Origin: Phycisphaerae bacterium
Lineage (GTDB): Bacteria > Planctomycetota > Phycisphaerae > UBA1845
DNA: 56,996 nucleotides
Assembly (NCBI GenBank): GCA_029260165.1
Contig: JAJDDT010000019.1
Location: forward strand, 1-56,996
Direction: 5' to 3'
Shown here: in pieces, positions 44,761 through 52,693 of the stretch
Layout of the letters: every line of letters begins with the position of its first letter
Numbering within the stretch: the first letter of the stretch is position 1
Program-made: the position numbers and the translations under genes
Notes under the pieces: generated by a model
The model's input: only the letters and a program-made list of their open reading frames with translations
Told to the model about the DNA's origin: nothing
Databases searched by the model: none

Positions 44761-45995
44761 TGTTGACCGAAAAACATTCTGCGTCGCGTTGGCCTGGATG
44801 GGTTGTGGCGGCGTTGTTTTTGATCGCGTTTGCGACGCGGGCGTTGTGGTTACTGGTTGACGTTGGTCGAACGGGGGATTTCAACGCGCTCGAGTTTCCC
44901 GATGAGCGGGACTATTGGCAGTTGGCGAGTTCGTTGACAGCCGGGGACGGACTGGTCGGCGAGCATGGATATCGAGCGCTGCGGATGCCGTTGTATCCGT
45001 GGTTGTTGTCCATTGTTGCAAATCTGAAGTACGGCGTGTTCCTGGCCAGGCTGGTCCAGTGTGCGATGGGCGCGCTGTCGAGCGTGTTCGTTGCGAATCT
45101 CGCGCGGCGGTTGGCGGGGCCGATTGCGGGCGTGCTGGCAGGCGTGCTCGTCGCATGTGATCCGTTCCTGATTTTCTTTTCATCGCTTCTGTTGACGGAG
45201 ACGTTGTCGGTGACTTGCCTGACGGCGTTTTGGCTCGTTGGGTGGAATGACGGTCGGAAGTTAGGGTGGCGGCGATGGTTGGCGGTGGGGTTGTTGGCTG
45301 GTCTGAACGTCTACGCTCGCGAGTCGTCGTTGGGATTGTGTGTCTTGTGGATTGCGTACTTGTCTGTCCGTGACGGGTTGCGGTGGTTTTCGTTCGTGGG
45401 CGGATTGATGTCGGTCGTGGTTATTTTCGCGCTGCTGCTGCCCTGGGCGATGCGTAACGAGCGTGTGACAGGGCGTTGGTGTTTCCTGACCAACCGGGGT
45501 GGTATTTCGCTGTACGACGGCGTGGGTCCGCAGGCGACCGGGGCCAGCGATTTGGCGCAGGTCAAGCAGATGTCAGCGGTTCGGGGATTGGATGAAGCTG
45601 CCTGGAATGACCATTTCATCGATGCGTCGATCGAGAGCGTGCGGTCCGATCCGTGGAGGGCGTTATCGCTCGTACCGAAAAAGATCGCCCGAACGTGGAA
45701 CCCGATGCCCAACGCGGAAGGGCATGTGTCGTGGTTCAAGCGGGCGGTCGGACTGATCTGGAATGTGCCGATTTATTTGTTGTGCGCATTCGCGATCCGG
45801 CGATGGCGGAGCGTTGGCGGACGGGTTGTGATAGCCCTGTTGCTCCCGGCGGCATATGTCACGGTGCTGCATTCGGTGTTCGTGGGCAGCCTGCGTTATC
45901 GACTACCCGCCATGCCGATGATCGAGGTGCTGGCTGCCATCGTGCTGGCGGAAATCATTCGTCGAAAAGCGTGTCCTGCTCGGGTGCGTGGTTGA
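44757..45995 (+). CDS. GT39/PMT-like polytopic glycosyltransferase
   Basis: A 412-residue membrane protein. About ten hydrophobic segments begin at residue 12. The first loop contains FPDERDYWQLASSLTAGDGL (the D-E/D-x-x-Y acidic motif of ArnT/PMT-type GT-C enzymes) and RALRMPLYPWLLS. A second GT-C transferase-like protein lies at 31474-33054. It overlaps the end of tilS by 4 bp, so it is co-transcribed, though the functional link is not obvious. Its 3' end overlaps the convergent nrdR gene by 41 bp. Confidence 0.8.
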   Translation: MMLTEKHSASRWPGWVVAALFLIAFATRALWLLVDVGRTGDFNALEFPDERDYWQLASSLTAGDGLVGEHGYRALRMPLYPWLLSIVANLKYGVFLARLVQCAMGALSSVFVANLARRLAGPIAGVLAGVLVACDPFLIFFSSLLLTETLSVTCLTAFWLVGWNDGRKLGWRRWLAVGLLAGLNVYARESSLGLCVLWIAYLSVRDGLRWFSFVGGLMSVVVIFALLLPWAMRNERVTGRWCFLTNRGGISLYDGVGPQATGASDLAQVKQMSAVRGLDEAAWNDHFIDASIESVRSDPWRALSLVPKKIARTWNPMPNAEGHVSWFKRAVGLIWNVPIYLLCAFAIRRWRSVGGRVVIALLLPAAYVTVLHSVFVGSLRYRLPAMPMIEVLAAIVLAEIIRRKACPARVRG

Positions 45996-46455
45996 TGGCG
46001 CGGTCGCGGACGTTCTGGATCTCGTCGATGAATTCGTCCACGTCGCGATAAATGCGGTAAACGCTCATGAATCGTACATACGCGACCGAATCAATATCCC
46101 GCAATCGGCGGATCAGGTATTCTCCGATTTGCTCGCTGGTCACCTCGCGATCGTGGTTTTGAAAGATGTCGCTCTCAAGTTCGTCGACGAGCCGATCGAT
46201 CTCCTCGCCGGTCACCGGTAGCTTGTAGCAGGCGTGGCTGATCCCATCGATAATTTTGGCGCGGTCATAGGGCACGCGCGAACCTTCGCGCTTGATGACC
46301 GTGAGGCGAAGCTCCTCTTCGAGACGCTCCTTGGTCGTGAATCGCCGACGACAGGCTTCGCACTGACGTCTTCGACGAACAACCGCACCGCCTTCGGTCA
46401 GGCGTGAGTCAATGACGCGGTCCTTGTCGATTTCCTTGCATGATGGGCAGCGCAT
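45955..46455 (-). CDS. nrdR: Transcriptional repressor NrdR
   Basis: A 166-residue regulator of ribonucleotide reductase genes. The ATG at 46455 has GGAG at 5 bases. It starts with the zinc finger MRCPSCKEIDKDRVIDSRLT and completes it with QCEACRRRFTTKE. An ATP-cone follows from about residue 45 (VIKREGSRVPYDRAKIIDGI). It senses ATP/dATP levels and represses nrd genes. No nrd gene is in the window. A TTCAAA-17-TACAAT promoter lies at 46493-46521. Confidence 0.95.
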   Translation of the reverse strand: MRCPSCKEIDKDRVIDSRLTEGGAVVRRRRQCEACRRRFTTKERLEEELRLTVIKREGSRVPYDRAKIIDGISHACYKLPVTGEEIDRLVDELESDIFQNHDREVTSEQIGEYLIRRLRDIDSVAYVRFMSVYRIYRDVDEFIDEIQNVRDRAINHAPEQDTLFDE

Positions 46456-46492
46456 AACAACTCCATATCGTACGGCTCGCACGGTCACCCAC

Positions 46493-46521
46493 ATTGTACA
46501 GTGTTGTCGTCAGATTTTGAA
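46493..46521 (-). promoter_or_regulatory. Promoter candidate of nrdR
   Basis: TTCAAA and TACAAT separated by 17 bases on the minus strand, 38 bases before the nrdR start. The -10 lies in ACACTGTACAATGTGG, which is only loosely like the published NrdR box pattern. Confidence 0.4.
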
Positions 46522-46552
46522 CGCAACAAATCGGGGTTTCGCTATTGGCCTG

Positions 46553-47545
46553 GTGACCGATCACGTCTACGTTACCGCGATGCCAACGTGGATGAACAAA
46601 CGGACTGTGGGCGATTTCTCGCTCGTGGGGTACAGCCTGGCGGGCGAGGAGACGGTCATCGGACTGCCCGAGCTGAACGTCTGTTTCGACATCGGTCGGG
46701 CACCGCGCGAGGTGATCCCCATCGACAACGTCTGCATCTCGCACGGGCACATGGATCATGCGGCTGGTCTGGCGTACTACTTCTCACAGCGTGGGTTCAT
46801 CGGAAACGGTCCGGGACGTGTGCTGATTCACGAGAGTCGTGCGCGGCAGATCCAGCAGTTGATGGCCATCTGGAGCGAAATCGAGGGGCATCACGCGCCC
46901 GGAACGGTCGAGTCTGTCGTCGGTGGACAGGAAGTGCGCCTGCGACGGGACCTGTTCATTCGCGTCTTTGACGTCGATCACGGCGCGGGCGCGGTTGGGT
47001 TTTCCGTGATGGAACGGCGTCACAAGCTCGATCCGCAGTTCGCCGGTTTGACCGGCCCGCAACTCGTTGCCCTCAAAAGGAAGGGTATCGAGATTCAAAA
47101 AAACATCGACGTACCGCTCGTGACGTACTGCGGTGACTCCGCCGTCGGTGATTTTCTCGACCTTCCACATGTGCGGGATGCGAAACTATTGCTGATCGAG
47201 TGCACGTTCTTCGATCGCGAACATTTGCAGCGTGCACGCGTCGGGCGGCACATCCATGTGAGCGATTTTCGAGGAATACTCGATCGTGTTCGCAACGAAC
47301 ACATCGTCATCACCCACGTCACAAGACGGACCGATTTTCGCTCCGCCAGGAGAATTCTCACCGATTCGATCGAGCCGGCGGATATGGAACGCGTTTCATT
47401 CCTGATGGAACGTCCGTCTCGCCGGCAGGATCGGCCACAGAGAAACCAATCGGAATCACCGCAACATACGGAACGCGAACAGCAGAAATCCGCAGAACGC
47501 GAACGACAGGCACCGGCTGATCCCCATCGCCCGCGATCCGGTTAG
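46553..47545 (+). CDS. MBL-fold metallo-hydrolase (RNase Z-like)
   Basis: A 330-residue protein from a GTG at 46553; an ATG at 46580 is the alternative, and neither has a strong ribosome binding site. The metal site is ISHGHMDHAAGLAYYF (HxHxDH), with later His in DVDHGAGAVGFSVM, TYCGDSAVGDFLDL (Asp bridging the metals), and FDREHLQRARVGRHIHVSDF. A His near ITHVTRRTDF completes the set. The layout resembles tRNA 3'-processing RNase Z. The C-terminal 45 residues are charged and Gln/Arg-rich. Its stop codon overlaps that of proA by 4 bp (convergent). RNase Z is the best guess; other MBL hydrolases cannot be excluded. Confidence 0.7.
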   Translation: MTDHVYVTAMPTWMNKRTVGDFSLVGYSLAGEETVIGLPELNVCFDIGRAPREVIPIDNVCISHGHMDHAAGLAYYFSQRGFIGNGPGRVLIHESRARQIQQLMAIWSEIEGHHAPGTVESVVGGQEVRLRRDLFIRVFDVDHGAGAVGFSVMERRHKLDPQFAGLTGPQLVALKRKGIEIQKNIDVPLVTYCGDSAVGDFLDLPHVRDAKLLLIECTFFDREHLQRARVGRHIHVSDFRGILDRVRNEHIVITHVTRRTDFRSARRILTDSIEPADMERVSFLMERPSRRQDRPQRNQSESPQHTEREQQKSAERERQAPADPHRPRSG

Positions 47546-48786
47546 CGGAATTGCCCGTCACCCACCACGACGAATCGTTGGGTGGTCAGTTCCTCCAGGC
47601 CCATCGGTCCGTAGGCGTGGATTTTCGACGTGCTGATCCCGATTTCCGCGCCCAGTCCGAGTTGGAAGCCGTCGTTGAAACGCGTGGAGGCGTTGACGAT
47701 GGTGCAGGAGGACTGAATGCGGCTTGTAAACGTGGCAGCCGTCGCGGTGTTCTCCGTGATGATCGCATCAGTGTGGTTGGATCCGAACTGCTGAACGTGC
47801 TCGATGGCAGCGTCAAGGTCCGAAACGACCCGGACAGCCATGATCAGATCGAGGAATTCCGTTCCCCAGTCGTCGGATGTCGCAGGAACAACCTGCCTGG
47901 CGCGTCGGCAGACGGCCTCATCACCGCGCACCTCAACACCCTCCGATTGCAATCGCTGGACAAGCTGCGGGATGAAACCGTCGGCGATGTCTTCGTGAAC
48001 AAGAACCGCCTCCGCCGCGTTGCAGGTCGCAGGCGCGGAGGTCTTGGCTGTCACGCAGATATCGAGCGCCCTGGCGACGTCCGCATCCCTGTCGACAAAA
48101 ATGTGGCAAACCCCGTGGAAATGCTGCACCATCGGAATACGCGAATGCTCATGGACGAACCGGATCAGTTCGGTCCCACCACGTGGAATGACCAGATCGA
48201 TAAACGCGTCCAATCCCAGAAGCGTCCTGATGTCATTGCGATCCGACGTCGTCAACAACGCCAGCGACGCTGTCGCAAGATCGTGATCCCGCAAACAATC
48301 GTGCGCGATGGCTGCCAACGCCTCGTTGGACCGTTGGGCTTCCCTGCCACCCTTGAGAATGCACGCATTGCCCGCCTTGAAACAGAGCGCAAACGCATCA
48401 ATGGTCACGTTGGGCCGGGCTTCGTAAATCATCATGATCACGCCGATCGGACAGCGAACGCGCCGAACGCGAAGCCCGCTGGGAACGTCATATTCGCGGG
48501 TGACCTGACCGATCGGATCGGGCAGCGCCGCGATCTGTCGCAGACCGTCAGCCATCTGACCGATCGCATCGCCGCTGAGCGTCAGACGTTTCAGTTTCGG
48601 CCCGGTAATACCGGTCTGCGTCGCCGCATCGAGATCACGCTGATTGGCTCGGACGATCGTGTCCGACTCGGTGTCGATCCGATCTGCCAACGCATTCAAC
48701 ACGGTATTCTTCGCATCGGTCGACGCGATGCCCAAATCGGAGGCGGCCCGTTTGGCTGCCTGTGCGGTATCAATCATCACGCTCAT
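47542..48786 (-). CDS. proA: Gamma-glutamyl phosphate reductase
   Basis: A 414-residue NADPH enzyme of proline synthesis, making glutamate-5-semialdehyde. The N-terminus is AAKRAASDLGIASTDAKNTV. Typical blocks are VRRVRCPIGVIMMIYEARPN, CFKAGNACILKGGREAQRSN, DLVIPRGGTELIRFVHEHS, HFHGVCHIFVDRDADV and the catalytic Cys in TSAPATCNAAEAVLVHEDI. The end has NASTRFNDGFQLGLGAEIG. Its start overlaps the proB stop (ATGA), so kinase and reductase are translationally coupled, fitting the channelled intermediate between them. Confidence 0.96.
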   Translation of the reverse strand: MSVMIDTAQAAKRAASDLGIASTDAKNTVLNALADRIDTESDTIVRANQRDLDAATQTGITGPKLKRLTLSGDAIGQMADGLRQIAALPDPIGQVTREYDVPSGLRVRRVRCPIGVIMMIYEARPNVTIDAFALCFKAGNACILKGGREAQRSNEALAAIAHDCLRDHDLATASLALLTTSDRNDIRTLLGLDAFIDLVIPRGGTELIRFVHEHSRIPMVQHFHGVCHIFVDRDADVARALDICVTAKTSAPATCNAAEAVLVHEDIADGFIPQLVQRLQSEGVEVRGDEAVCRRARQVVPATSDDWGTEFLDLIMAVRVVSDLDAAIEHVQQFGSNHTDAIITENTATAATFTSRIQSSCTIVNASTRFNDGFQLGLGAEIGISTSKIHAYGPMGLEELTTQRFVVVGDGQFR

Positions 48787-49937
48787 GGTCGGACCTCGCC
48801 ATCACACCAGACGACCATATCGCCACGGTGAATAATCTCGTCAACATACTCGTATCCCAAAACCTTCTTGAATTCAGATCGTTTTCGTCCACGCATTCGC
48901 TCGATCTCCTCCGACGAATACGACACCAGCCCCTGCGCGACAGTTGCATTCGATGCGTCGTTGACATCCACACGGGCACCCATCGCGAACCGCCCATCCA
49001 CCCCCGTCACACCGGACGGCAGGAGACTGGCACCCCGTTCGAGCAACGCCTTTTTGGCACCGTCATCAACACGAATCGTCCCGCGCGATTTGGTTCGAAA
49101 CACGATCCATCGCTTGCGCGCGGACAATTTGTTCGCCTGCGGAACAAACAGTGTGCCATGTGCTTCACCCCCGACAATGCGCTGCAAAAGTCCGGGAACA
49201 CCCCCGTCGGCGATGATCGTTGGAACACCACCCCGGCTTGCAATCTGCGCAGCCCGGATCTTCGCCCCCATCCCTCCGACCCCCGTCACACTTACCGATC
49301 CGGTCACATGCCGCTCGATCGCGGACCCCACACGCACCTCGCGAATAACCTCATCCGTATCCTGATCCAGAACACCCGGCACCGTGCTGAGGATAATCAG
49401 AAGCTGTGCGGAAACGACGTTGGTCACCATGGCTGCCAAATGGTCGTTGTCACCAAGCGTCGCCTGCTCGTCAGCGAGCGGATCGTTCTCATTGATGACC
49501 GGCACGACACCCTTGTCGAGCAGAAACTGCAACGCGTGTCGCGCGCTCAGGAATCGCCGACGATTCTCAATGTCATCCTCCATCATCAACAACTGAGCCA
49601 CCTGAATGCGGTGTTTATTAAATGCCTTGGCCAGTGTCGTCATCAGGCGGTATTGCCCGACACACGCAGACGCCTGCCGACGAATAACATTGGTCGGCGG
49701 ACGTGTGAGTCCCAGAGCAGCGTGCCCCGCCGCTATCGCTCCCGATGCAACAAGAACGACCCGGAAACCCCGGTGAACCAGAACCGTGATGTCGTGCGCA
49801 AGGTCGGCGATCGCTTTCGGTCGCAGCTTGCCCTTACCCGAAATAACGCCGCTGCCGACCTTGACCACGATGCACTCGATACCGTTCAGGTCGACCAATG
49901 ATTCAGTTTTCGTCCTGCTCTTTTTGCCAGCCACCAC
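48783..49937 (-). CDS. proB: Glutamate 5-kinase with PUA domain
   Basis: A 384-residue kinase that phosphorylates glutamate for proline synthesis. The gene starts with tandem GTG codons at 49937/49934 after GGAG. The kinase domain begins CIVVKVGSGVISGKG and includes RVVLVASGAIAAGHAALGL, VGQYRLMTTLAKAFN, VPVINENDPLADEQATLGDN and TGVGGMGAKIRAAQIAS. The C-terminal PUA domain is at about residues 285-375 (GTIRVDDGAKKALLERGASL). It is the first gene of proBA. It follows egtB after 80 bp on the same strand, so one transcript with the ergothioneine genes is possible. Confidence 0.95.
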   Translation of the reverse strand: MVAGKKSRTKTESLVDLNGIECIVVKVGSGVISGKGKLRPKAIADLAHDITVLVHRGFRVVLVASGAIAAGHAALGLTRPPTNVIRRQASACVGQYRLMTTLAKAFNKHRIQVAQLLMMEDDIENRRRFLSARHALQFLLDKGVVPVINENDPLADEQATLGDNDHLAAMVTNVVSAQLLIILSTVPGVLDQDTDEVIREVRVGSAIERHVTGSVSVTGVGGMGAKIRAAQIASRGGVPTIIADGGVPGLLQRIVGGEAHGTLFVPQANKLSARKRWIVFRTKSRGTIRVDDGAKKALLERGASLLPSGVTGVDGRFAMGARVDVNDASNATVAQGLVSYSSEEIERMRGRKRSEFKKVLGYEYVDEIIHRGDMVVWCDGEVRP

Positions 49938-50017
49938 AACGCTCCGTCAATCAACTTGCGAGCAAGGTAAGCGCTGCGCGACGACTTGTCATGACATTCG
50001 TGCCAAACTGATCGCGT

Positions 50018-51322
50018 TTAGCGAGCCAGTCGAATACCGGAAAACTGCCAGCGCGCGGAAGGCTGGAAAAAATTGCGGTAAGTATGGCGAATATGCGACG
50101 CCGGCGTGACGCACGATCCACCACGAAGAACGAATTGATTGCACATGAATTTCCCGTTGTATTCGCCTATTGCTCCGGGCGGCGGTTGATAACCCGGGTA
50201 TCCAATATACGGACTGGAGGTCCACTCCCAGACATCACCATACATCTGTTGAGGCATCCGGTCGCCGGGACGTTCCACAGCCGACACCGGATGGAAAAGA
50301 CCACCCTCGACAAAATTCCCACAGGCCTTGACGTCGGCCGTTGCAATTTCCCACTCCGCCTCACGCGGCAGGCGACACCCACGCCAGCGGGCAAAGGCAT
50401 CCGCCTCAAAATAACTCACATGACAAACCGGCTCGTTGGGATCAATGGACCGCCTGCCGGACAGCGTGTACGAAACCCGGTCGTCACCCTCACGAAACCA
50501 ATACAACGGAGCCGTCCACCCACCCGACCTGACCGCCTGCCAACCCTCCGAAAGCCATAACTGAGAATTCTCATAACCCCCGTCAGCCATGAACTCCATG
50601 TATTCACCGTTCGTAACAGGTCGTTTGGCCAATTCAAACGATTCGAGAAACACCCGATGTCTCGGAAATTCATGGTCGTAGCCAAATCCACCGCCCGCAT
50701 GTCCGATCCAGTAAAGACCCTCCGGATAATCGCACCAACCCATCGAAATCGTGGCAGATTTCGACATGGGCAGCCTCTTACAATAGACAGGGAGAATCGG
50801 GTTTAGCGAGAAGGCGTTCTTGATATCAGTGAGTATCAACTCCTGATGTTGCTGTTCATGATGCAGACCAATCTCAATTGTCCTGACTAAATCGTCCGAT
50901 AATCTGGACGTCGATCCCAACAGTTCCCGCATCATCTGATCGACGTGCAAACGATAGGCGTCGATGTCCGCCATCGCTGGCCTTGAAAGCACGCCTCGAT
51001 CGGGTCGCGGGAATTGCGCACCAACCGCGTTGTAATAGGAGTTGAACAAATAGTAGTAGTCCGGATGAAACGGTTTGTAATTATCAACAGTCTCTGCGAG
51101 AACAAACGTTTCAAAGAACCAGGTCGTGTGCGCCAAATGCCATCGCGTCGGACTGGCATCCGGCATCGACTGAATGACGCAATCCTCCGGGCAAAGCGGC
51201 GCACAAAGACGCCGGGTCGCCTGTCGAACATTTTCGTATGTTCCTCGAATGTTCTTCGGTTTGCGAGGTCCCGCACTCTTGAGATCAGACGTCTTCTCGG
51301 CAATACGACAGTTGAAAATCAT
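50018..51322 (-). CDS. egtB: Ergothioneine biosynthesis sulfoxide synthase EgtB
   Basis: A 434-residue non-haem iron enzyme that joins hercynine to a cysteine-containing thiol with O2. GGGAG lies 7 bases before the ATG. The DinB-like N-terminal domain gives the iron ligands in RWHLAHTTWFFE (H62/H65 region) and HHEQQHQELI (HxxxHxE). The C-terminal FGE-sulfatase-type domain spans about 175-434 (FGYDHEFPRHRVFLESFELA, EPVCHVSYFEADAFARWRGC, GDVWEWTSSPY, FVLRGGSCVTPASHIR). The substrate hercynine comes from the EgtD encoded just upstream, 42 bp away. No egtA, egtC or egtE homologue is visible. Confidence 0.93.
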   Translation of the reverse strand: MIFNCRIAEKTSDLKSAGPRKPKNIRGTYENVRQATRRLCAPLCPEDCVIQSMPDASPTRWHLAHTTWFFETFVLAETVDNYKPFHPDYYYLFNSYYNAVGAQFPRPDRGVLSRPAMADIDAYRLHVDQMMRELLGSTSRLSDDLVRTIEIGLHHEQQHQELILTDIKNAFSLNPILPVYCKRLPMSKSATISMGWCDYPEGLYWIGHAGGGFGYDHEFPRHRVFLESFELAKRPVTNGEYMEFMADGGYENSQLWLSEGWQAVRSGGWTAPLYWFREGDDRVSYTLSGRRSIDPNEPVCHVSYFEADAFARWRGCRLPREAEWEIATADVKACGNFVEGGLFHPVSAVERPGDRMPQQMYGDVWEWTSSPYIGYPGYQPPPGAIGEYNGKFMCNQFVLRGGSCVTPASHIRHTYRNFFQPSARWQFSGIRLAR

Positions 51323-51364
51323 TGTTCGGCTCCCGAAATGGTTCTCAATTGTTTCAGCAATCGT

Positions 51365-52372
51365 CTAACTGGGTTTGAACAGGTTCAACGAGAAGCGGCG
51401 CTCGTCGTCAAACCACTGGGCGGCCTTCTCCATACCGCTTCGAGCGGCCAACGCATCGATATCATCGAGCGAATATTTGTGTGAATTTTCAGTGTGAATC
51501 GACTCGCCCTGCTCAAAGGAAACGGTCAGGTCCAGATCGCGAATGTGCACCTCTTGCGACACGCGACTAACCTGATACATCTCGACGCGACCAATTTCAC
51601 TGTTATAAATGACCTTGTAATCAAAAGCATCAACGTCGAAGTCTCCACCAAGTTCCCGATTGATGCGCAACAGAAGATTCTGATTGAATCGCCTGGTGAT
51701 CCCCGCGTTGTCGTTGTAGGCATTTCTCAATATCGCCGCGTCCTTTTTCAGGTCAATGCCCGCAAGGACGCGATCTTCGTCGTCCATGTTTTCGCGAAGC
51801 AGCGTTAGAAAATCAGCAGCCACGTCCCGCGTCAGATTCCCGACGCTCGACCCCAGCCAGAGCATGCACGTTGGGCCGTCGATTTCGTCGTGAACGAATC
51901 GAAGCCCGTCATTGTATTCCCCCGCGAATCCGGTCACATTGAGTTTTGGAAACATGTCCAACAGGTCATTGGCAGCATTTGTCAACATCTCGGTGGATAT
52001 GTCAATCGGAACATAATGGACCTCGTCGAATTCGTCTGACAAAGCCCTGAGAATGATGCGCGTTTTCACCGAACTCCCGCTGCCCAACTCGACGATCGTG
52101 GGACATTCGTCAAACATGCGTCCAAGCTCATGCGACCGGTCCTCGAGGATTTGTGCTTCGGCACGCGTGAGATAATATTCCGGCAACGCGCAGATTTTCT
52201 CGAATAACACCGAACCGGGTTCATCATAAATAAATCGGCAGGAGAGTCGTTTCGATGTCGAAGTCAGGCCATCGCGAACGTCAGCCGCAAAGTCGTCCAG
52301 ATCGCTTGTTGCGTCAGTACCGCAAAGAGTAAGCCGTTGCGTATCATGTAGAATCATGTCATGTAGAATCAT
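51365..52372 (-). CDS. egtD: L-histidine N-alpha-methyltransferase EgtD
   Basis: A 335-residue SAM-dependent enzyme that trimethylates histidine to hercynine. The ATG at 52372 is one of two in a tandem 15-base duplication (52343-52372); neither has a clear ribosome binding site, and the frame is open further upstream. Family blocks are DFAADVRDGLTSTSKRLSCR, FIYDEPGSVLFEKICALPEY, YLTRAEAQIL, the SAM-binding VELGSGSSVKTRIIL, YVPIDISTEM, LWLGSSVGNL and AYNDNAGITRRFNQNLLLRI. It is followed by egtB, an operon order expected for ergothioneine synthesis. Upstream, 320 bp away, is a KamA-family gene with inverted palindromic repeats between. Confidence 0.93.
   Translation of the reverse strand: MILHDMILHDTQRLTLCGTDATSDLDDFAADVRDGLTSTSKRLSCRFIYDEPGSVLFEKICALPEYYLTRAEAQILEDRSHELGRMFDECPTIVELGSGSSVKTRIILRALSDEFDEVHYVPIDISTEMLTNAANDLLDMFPKLNVTGFAGEYNDGLRFVHDEIDGPTCMLWLGSSVGNLTRDVAADFLTLLRENMDDEDRVLAGIDLKKDAAILRNAYNDNAGITRRFNQNLLLRINRELGGDFDVDAFDYKVIYNSEIGRVEMYQVSRVSQEVHIRDLDLTVSFEQGESIHTENSHKYSLDDIDALAARSGMEKAAQWFDDERRFSLNLFKPS
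52343..52372 (-). repeat. Tandem 15-base duplication at the egtD start
   Basis: On the minus strand, ATGATTCTACATGA followed by one variable base occurs twice in succession, encoding MILHD twice. Both copies start with ATG, so there are two equivalent potential starts. Confidence 0.7.
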
Positions 52373-52574
52373 GGTTAGGTTGCGGATGTGGGTATTAACC
52401 ACGTCTCCGCGCTGGTGAAGGTGGGAATTGTCAAGGGGAGGAATTGTAGCCGACGATACCGCATTCGTCAAGCGATTCAATTTTACTGCTCATTTGGCCC
52501 TGGTGACGCCCTCAGTCTGCGGATGCACGACAGAATCGGCGGGCATGATTGTGATGTTCTGCAGGTGCCCATTC

Positions 52575-52600
52575 TGTAGCGTCGCCCCTTGTGGGCGGCG
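52575..52600 (+). repeat. REP-like palindromic repeat, copy E
   Basis: TGTAG followed by arms CGTCGCCC/GGGCGGCG. Relative to copy A (CGTCACCC/GGGTGACG) the A-T pair has become G-C on both arms, a compensated change. Forms a head-to-head pair with copy F, 30 bases away. Confidence 0.75.
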
Positions 52601-52630
52601 CGATTGCAAACAGACGTCGTCTCGCGTTCC

Positions 52631-52656
52631 CGTCACCCACGAGGGGTGACGCTGCA
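52631..52656 (-). repeat. REP-like palindromic repeat, copy F
   Basis: Inverted relative to copy E and ending 37 bp from the kamA stop; arms CGTCACCC/GGGTGACG are identical to those of copy A. Copies E and F bracket a 30-base spacer. Confidence 0.75.
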
Positions 52657-52693
52657 ACGATCAGTGACACGCCGCCGAAATCGTCGTGCACCC

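Noticed and set aside
46485-46500. NrdR box at the nrdR promoter
   Set aside because: Only the outer ACAC/GTG bases fit the palindromic pattern; a single site without a partner copy is not convincing.
52412-52434. Perfect -35 box (TTGACA on the minus strand) upstream of egtD
   Set aside because: No acceptable -10 hexamer lies at 16-18 bases downstream.
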